Below are positions 45,717-48,043 of a DNA stretch of 48,043 nt, piece by piece. The notes below the pieces were generated by a model. It made no database searches and was not told the DNA's origin. It saw nothing but the letters and a program-made list of their open reading frames with translations. The position numbers and the translations under genes are program-made. Origin of the DNA: a virus; the IMG/VR virus record IMGVR_UViG_3300020131_000103, positions 1-48,043 of that record; one strand, written 5' to 3'. Position 1 is the first letter of the stretch, and each line of letters begins with the position of its first letter.

Positions 45717-45913
45717 TGAGCGATTGGATACTAACGGCACTTCTCGCCACGGGCGACTTCGTGGAGCTGCCGCAGCCAAACGCGGCGGCGTGCTTCGCCG
45801 AGGTCGCGCGCATTGCGCGCCTGGCCGACAAGGTCTGCATTCTGCCTGGCTCGCCGCTGCCGATCGCTGGCGACTGCCGCCGCGCTGCTTTCGCCGATGG
45901 GGTGACGCTGTGA
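45713..45913 (+). CDS. Hypothetical small protein, 66 aa
   Basis: Starts MMSDWILTALLATGDFVELPQPNAAACFAEVARIARLADKVCILPG. A hydrophobic N-terminal helix and a CFAEVARIARLAD helix with three cysteines in total suggest a small secreted or membrane-associated protein. ATGA overlap upstream and GTGA overlap downstream imply operon membership. Similar small phage proteins with a W-x-L-x-x-L-x-x-G-x-F start are frequent in rhizobial prophages, but function is unknown. Confidence 0.55.
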   Translation: MMSDWILTALLATGDFVELPQPNAAACFAEVARIARLADKVCILPGSPLPIAGDCRRAAFADGVTL

Positions 45914-46590
45914 GCGAGAAGCACACGCCTGCCGGCGGCCGCGCCGTTATGAACCGCCGCCTCGACCCGGTCGACAGCCTCGACTTTTTCCCGACGCCGC
46001 CATGGGCGACGCGTGCGCTTCTCGCGCATGTACTGATCGACGCGAGAGGCATTTGTTGGGAGCCGGCTGCAGGTGAGGGCCACATGGCGGAGGTCCTGCG
46101 CGAGCGCTTCGAGGTGTTCGCATCGGACATTCGCGACTATGGCCGCGGCTACAACGTCGGCAGCTTCGCGGGCAAAACCGACGTGCCGCAGCCCGAGCTG
46201 CAGTGTCCCGTTCGCCCGGATTGGATCATCACCAATCCGCCGTTCAACGTTGCCGTCGACTTTGCGTTGCGCGGCTTTGAAGTGGCTCGGCGCGGCGTGG
46301 CACTCCTAGTGCGCTCGAATTGGGCCGAAGGTGTCGATCGTTACACGCGGCTGTTCCGTCCTAATCCGCCTGCGATCGTCGCTCAATTTGTCGAGCGCGT
46401 TCCGATGGTCAAAGAGCGCTGGGACCCGGAGGGCTCGACTGCGACCAGCTACGCCTGGTTCGTGTGGGACCGCACGGCACGTGAGGGCACTCGCTTCGTG
46501 TTCATCCCGCCGGGCTGTCGGCAGCGGCTAGAGCGGCCTGACGATCGCATGCGGTTCGCCGCAGCGAAGCACGAGGCGGCCGAAGCATGA
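45910..46590 (+). CDS. DNA N6-adenine methyltransferase-like protein
   Basis: A 226-aa protein (GTG start). Motif I EPAAGEGHMAEVL (residues 51-63) binds S-adenosylmethionine, and NPPF (109-112) is the adenine N6 catalytic motif. FFPTPPWATRALL before motif I is typical of phage and prophage methyltransferases. It has no visible target-recognition domain, so the recognition sequence cannot be stated. It may protect phage DNA or modify origin sites. Confidence 0.85.
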   Translation: MSEKHTPAGGRAVMNRRLDPVDSLDFFPTPPWATRALLAHVLIDARGICWEPAAGEGHMAEVLRERFEVFASDIRDYGRGYNVGSFAGKTDVPQPELQCPVRPDWIITNPPFNVAVDFALRGFEVARRGVALLVRSNWAEGVDRYTRLFRPNPPAIVAQFVERVPMVKERWDPEGSTATSYAWFVWDRTAREGTRFVFIPPGCRQRLERPDDRMRFAAAKHEAAEA

Positions 46591-46961
46591 GCGCCGTCAC
46601 CCTGCAGGAAATCGCCGAGTTGGTGGCGCTCAAGCGCAAGGTGACGATCGCCGACATGCGCGGCATCGCCAAGCGGCGCATGAGTGAGTTCGACAAGGCT
46701 CGCGCGATGGCGGCCCGCGACGTCGCGATTATCCTCGCGTGGCGCCACACACAGTCAAGGCTCGGGAGGCTTGGCGATTTCTTCGCATTCGCCGAAGGCG
46801 GCTCACGCAACATCCGCATCAACGAGATCATCGAGCGCGGCTCGACGTGGATCGCCGGAGATCCGCCGCTCGCCGCCGACGTCGAAGCGATCGAGCAGAT
46901 CGACGCACTCCACGACCGCCGCATGCGCGAGCGTGATCGCAAGCAGGGAGTGACGGCATGA
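46587..46961 (+). CDS. DnaA domain IV-like protein
   Basis: A 124-aa protein. Residues 4-55 (TLQEIAELVALKRKVTIADMRG...RAMAARDVAIILAWRHTQSRLGRLGDFF) follow the DnaA C-terminal pattern: helix with KVTxADMRG, then ARDVAIxLA, then the Leu-x-x-(I/L)G signature. The canonical GGRDHTTV recognition helix is replaced by GGSRNIRINEI. There is no AAA+ domain. It could bind DnaA boxes or modulate origin firing. The start overlaps the methyltransferase stop by ATGA. Confidence 0.65.
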   Translation: MSAVTLQEIAELVALKRKVTIADMRGIAKRRMSEFDKARAMAARDVAIILAWRHTQSRLGRLGDFFAFAEGGSRNIRINEIIERGSTWIAGDPPLAADVEAIEQIDALHDRRMRERDRKQGVTA

Positions 46962-46963
46962 AC

Positions 46964-47239
46964 TCAACCTGGAGCGCACAGACGCGCCGACGACACGTAA
47001 GGGCGCGTGTGGCCTTCGTCGTACAAGGCGCTCGCGATGTTTTCGACCTCCACGCGGTAGGCCAAGAACAAGTCCTCGATGGGTATAAGGTATCGCCCAT
47101 CTCTGGTCCCGCGATTGCGCAAAGCATCAAAGGCAACGTTGCACATGACGGTTTTGCGGGTGGTTGTGTCAACCATTTCAAATTGGATGGCGTCCAAGTA
47201 GGCGATGAAGCTTTCGCCTGCAGCCCTTTCCAACGGCAT
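46964..47239 (-). CDS. DUF1488-like protein on the opposite strand
   Basis: A 91-aa protein starting MPLERAAGESFIAYLDAIQFEMVDTTTRKTVMCNVAFDALRN. The beta-strand pair IQFEMVD...TVMCNV, then LFLAYRVEVENIASALYDEGH, resembles DUF1488 proteins common in Rhizobiales. A GGAGA ribosome binding site precedes the ATG on the minus strand. It lies antisense in the early operon directly after the DnaA-like gene, with an AT-moderate 143-bp gap to the next rightward gene. Codon use is less GC-biased than its neighbours, suggesting acquisition from the host. Confidence 0.65.
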   Translation of the reverse strand: MPLERAAGESFIAYLDAIQFEMVDTTTRKTVMCNVAFDALRNRGTRDGRYLIPIEDLFLAYRVEVENIASALYDEGHTRPYVSSARLCAPG

Positions 47240-47382
47240 TCACGTCTCCGAGCGAAGGTGCCGCTGCCAGATCTCACCCCCCCGCCACGTGAAACGGCTA
47301 CGGCCACCTCTAACAACTGATGACTGTTTAACCGGCTGAGCGCCTTGGCGTTCCGGGAAAAATAGCGAAAGGAGAAGAACGC

Positions 47383-47691
47383 ATGAAGCTGAGTGAGACA
47401 CCCGAGATCTTCCGACTCCTCGATCGACGGCGAGTGGCGTCGGAGGTCCTTCGCTCGATCAAGGAAGACGAGCAGGCTTTCATTGGCGGCGAAGATGTCG
47501 AGACCGCCATCGTCTTCGAGGCTGGGACGCCTGGCTATGAGGCCGTGCAGGAACTGGCTGAGGCCAAGGTGCTGGCCATCGACGCCGAGCTAAAGGCGAA
47601 AGGGGTTGTCGTTGACCTCATGCCGCATGAATGGCCGGCCAACCGCCGCCTCGGCTCTGCGGCAGACCAGGAGGGCGAAGACGATGAGTGA
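47383..47691 (+). CDS. Hypothetical protein, 102 aa
   Basis: Starts MKLSETPEIFRLLDRRRVASEVLRSIKEDEQAFIGGEDV, after an excellent AAAGGAGAAG ribosome binding site. A helical acidic protein with an alpha/beta centre (TAIVFEAGTPGYEAVQELAEAKVLAIDAELKAKGVVVD) and a disordered acidic end. Not recognised. It is the first gene after the antisense gene and presumably starts a new transcription unit; the TTTAACC...AAAAATAG stretch upstream may hold the promoter. It overlaps the next gene by 8 bp. Confidence 0.55.
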   Translation: MKLSETPEIFRLLDRRRVASEVLRSIKEDEQAFIGGEDVETAIVFEAGTPGYEAVQELAEAKVLAIDAELKAKGVVVDLMPHEWPANRRLGSAADQEGEDDE

Positions 47692-48043
47692 TGAAAACAT
47701 TGCGCTGGGCGGCAACGCGCGCGCCGAGCTAAAGCGCCGTATTGAGCGGCGCCTTGAGAAGATGGACGAGGGCGACGAGGTGAAAGCCGAGATTGCCGAG
47801 TTCAAGCGTGAAGACAAATCAGACGGCTTCACGGAGAAGGTAATCGGCCAGGTCATCAAGGAGAAGCGGAAAGGACCGCAATTCATCCTCGCCCAACACA
47901 CCCTGGAAGCGGAATTGCAAGCCTACCGCGACGCCAATGGTCTGCCGACGACGCTTGAGCAGGCGCAGGCGCATGCCGCCAAAGAGGCCAATAACGTGCC
48001 CGAGCCGAAGACGAAAAAGAAGAACAAGGGGAGGCAGCATTGA
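47684..48043 (+). CDS. GapR/DUF2312-like DNA-binding protein
   Basis: A 119-aa protein. Residues 10-62 (ARAELKRRIERRLEKMDEGDEVKAEIAEFKREDKSDGFTEKVIGQVIKEKRKG) resemble GapR/DUF2312, in which a helix with R-I-E-R-L-E precedes an E-(V/I)-x-x-E-x-K-x-x-G-F motif. A C-terminal helix (LEAELQAYRDANGLPTTLEQAQ) and a basic tail (KTKKKNKG) follow. GapR binds overtwisted DNA ahead of replication forks in alphaproteobacteria; a phage copy may assist its replication. The window ends exactly at its stop codon. Confidence 0.65.
   Translation: MSDENIALGGNARAELKRRIERRLEKMDEGDEVKAEIAEFKREDKSDGFTEKVIGQVIKEKRKGPQFILAQHTLEAELQAYRDANGLPTTLEQAQAHAAKEANNVPEPKTKKKNKGRQH

Noticed and set aside
46958-47320. Plus-strand frame after the DnaA-like gene
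   Set aside because: It begins with an ATGA overlap, but the minus-strand DUF1488-like frame over the same bases has family resemblance and a good ribosome binding site.
1-48043. CRISPR array or insertion sequence
   Set aside because: No regularly spaced identical repeats with unique spacers and no transposase; the short regular repeats at 42.7 and 44.2 kb are iteron-like.

Overview
The window looks like chromosomal DNA of a GC-rich alphaproteobacterium, probably of the Bradyrhizobium/Xanthobacteraceae type. The pointers are a rhizobial-style receiver gene, DUF2188 and paired low-affinity iron permease-family genes, short dispersed hairpins of a kind I associate with Bradyrhizobium intergenic DNA, and an att core that is the 3' half of an alphaproteobacterial tRNA-Gln(TTG). 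Most of the window is temperate phage. The host assignment is inference from these features, not from a database search.

Layout. 1-4.4 kb: host-like or accessory genes, namely a truncated response regulator, DUF2188, small hypotheticals, a double CxxCxGxG protein, two divergent iron-permease-family membrane proteins, and a membrane protein with a C-terminal winged helix. 4.4-5.6 kb: small phage genes and terminators. 5.6-16.8 kb: a lambda-type packaging and head module (terminase, gpW, portal, S49 protease with nested scaffold, decoration, major capsid, head-tail joining, tail terminator). It is interrupted after the portal by a minus-strand membrane peptide gene and a 423-aa unknown protein. 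16.8-30.7 kb: a Mu-type contractile tail (DUF2635, sheath, tube, frameshifted chaperone, tape measure, split DNA-circularisation protein, gp44-48-like baseplate, fibres). 30.7-32.8 kb: lysis genes (GH24 lysozyme, Rz/Rz1-like pair, two small membrane proteins), closed by a strong terminator.

33.2-37.2 kb: cargo and attachment-site debris. It holds a secreted or anchored nuclease, a TIGR02391-like protein, a TauE/SafE permease, three 24-bp hairpins and two nearly identical 142-bp repeats (138/142). Each repeat carries tRNA-Gln 3' sequence and is flanked by inverted arm-type sites. 37.2-41.9 kb: a leftward lysogeny operon (integrase, excisionase-like, XRE regulator, hypotheticals) and a CI-like S24 repressor. 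41.9-48.0 kb: a rightward early operon with a Cro-like gene on an apparently leaderless promoter, a phage tRNA(CAU), a GAGTCC iteron cluster, a replication-initiator-like gene containing five GTGTC-N10/12-GACAC iterons next to a TATATATAA tract (candidate origin), a C39-like protein, an N6-adenine methyltransferase, a DnaA-domain-IV-like protein, a DUF1488 gene and a GapR/DUF2312-like gene.

The late module (5-33 kb) and the integration/early module (37-48 kb) are in virion order around attP-like sequences. This fits either tandem related prophages whose junction recreates attP, or one phage genome opened near the terminase. The most notable signals are the two iteron arrays, the tandem att repeats, and one operator shared between the divergent early promoters.
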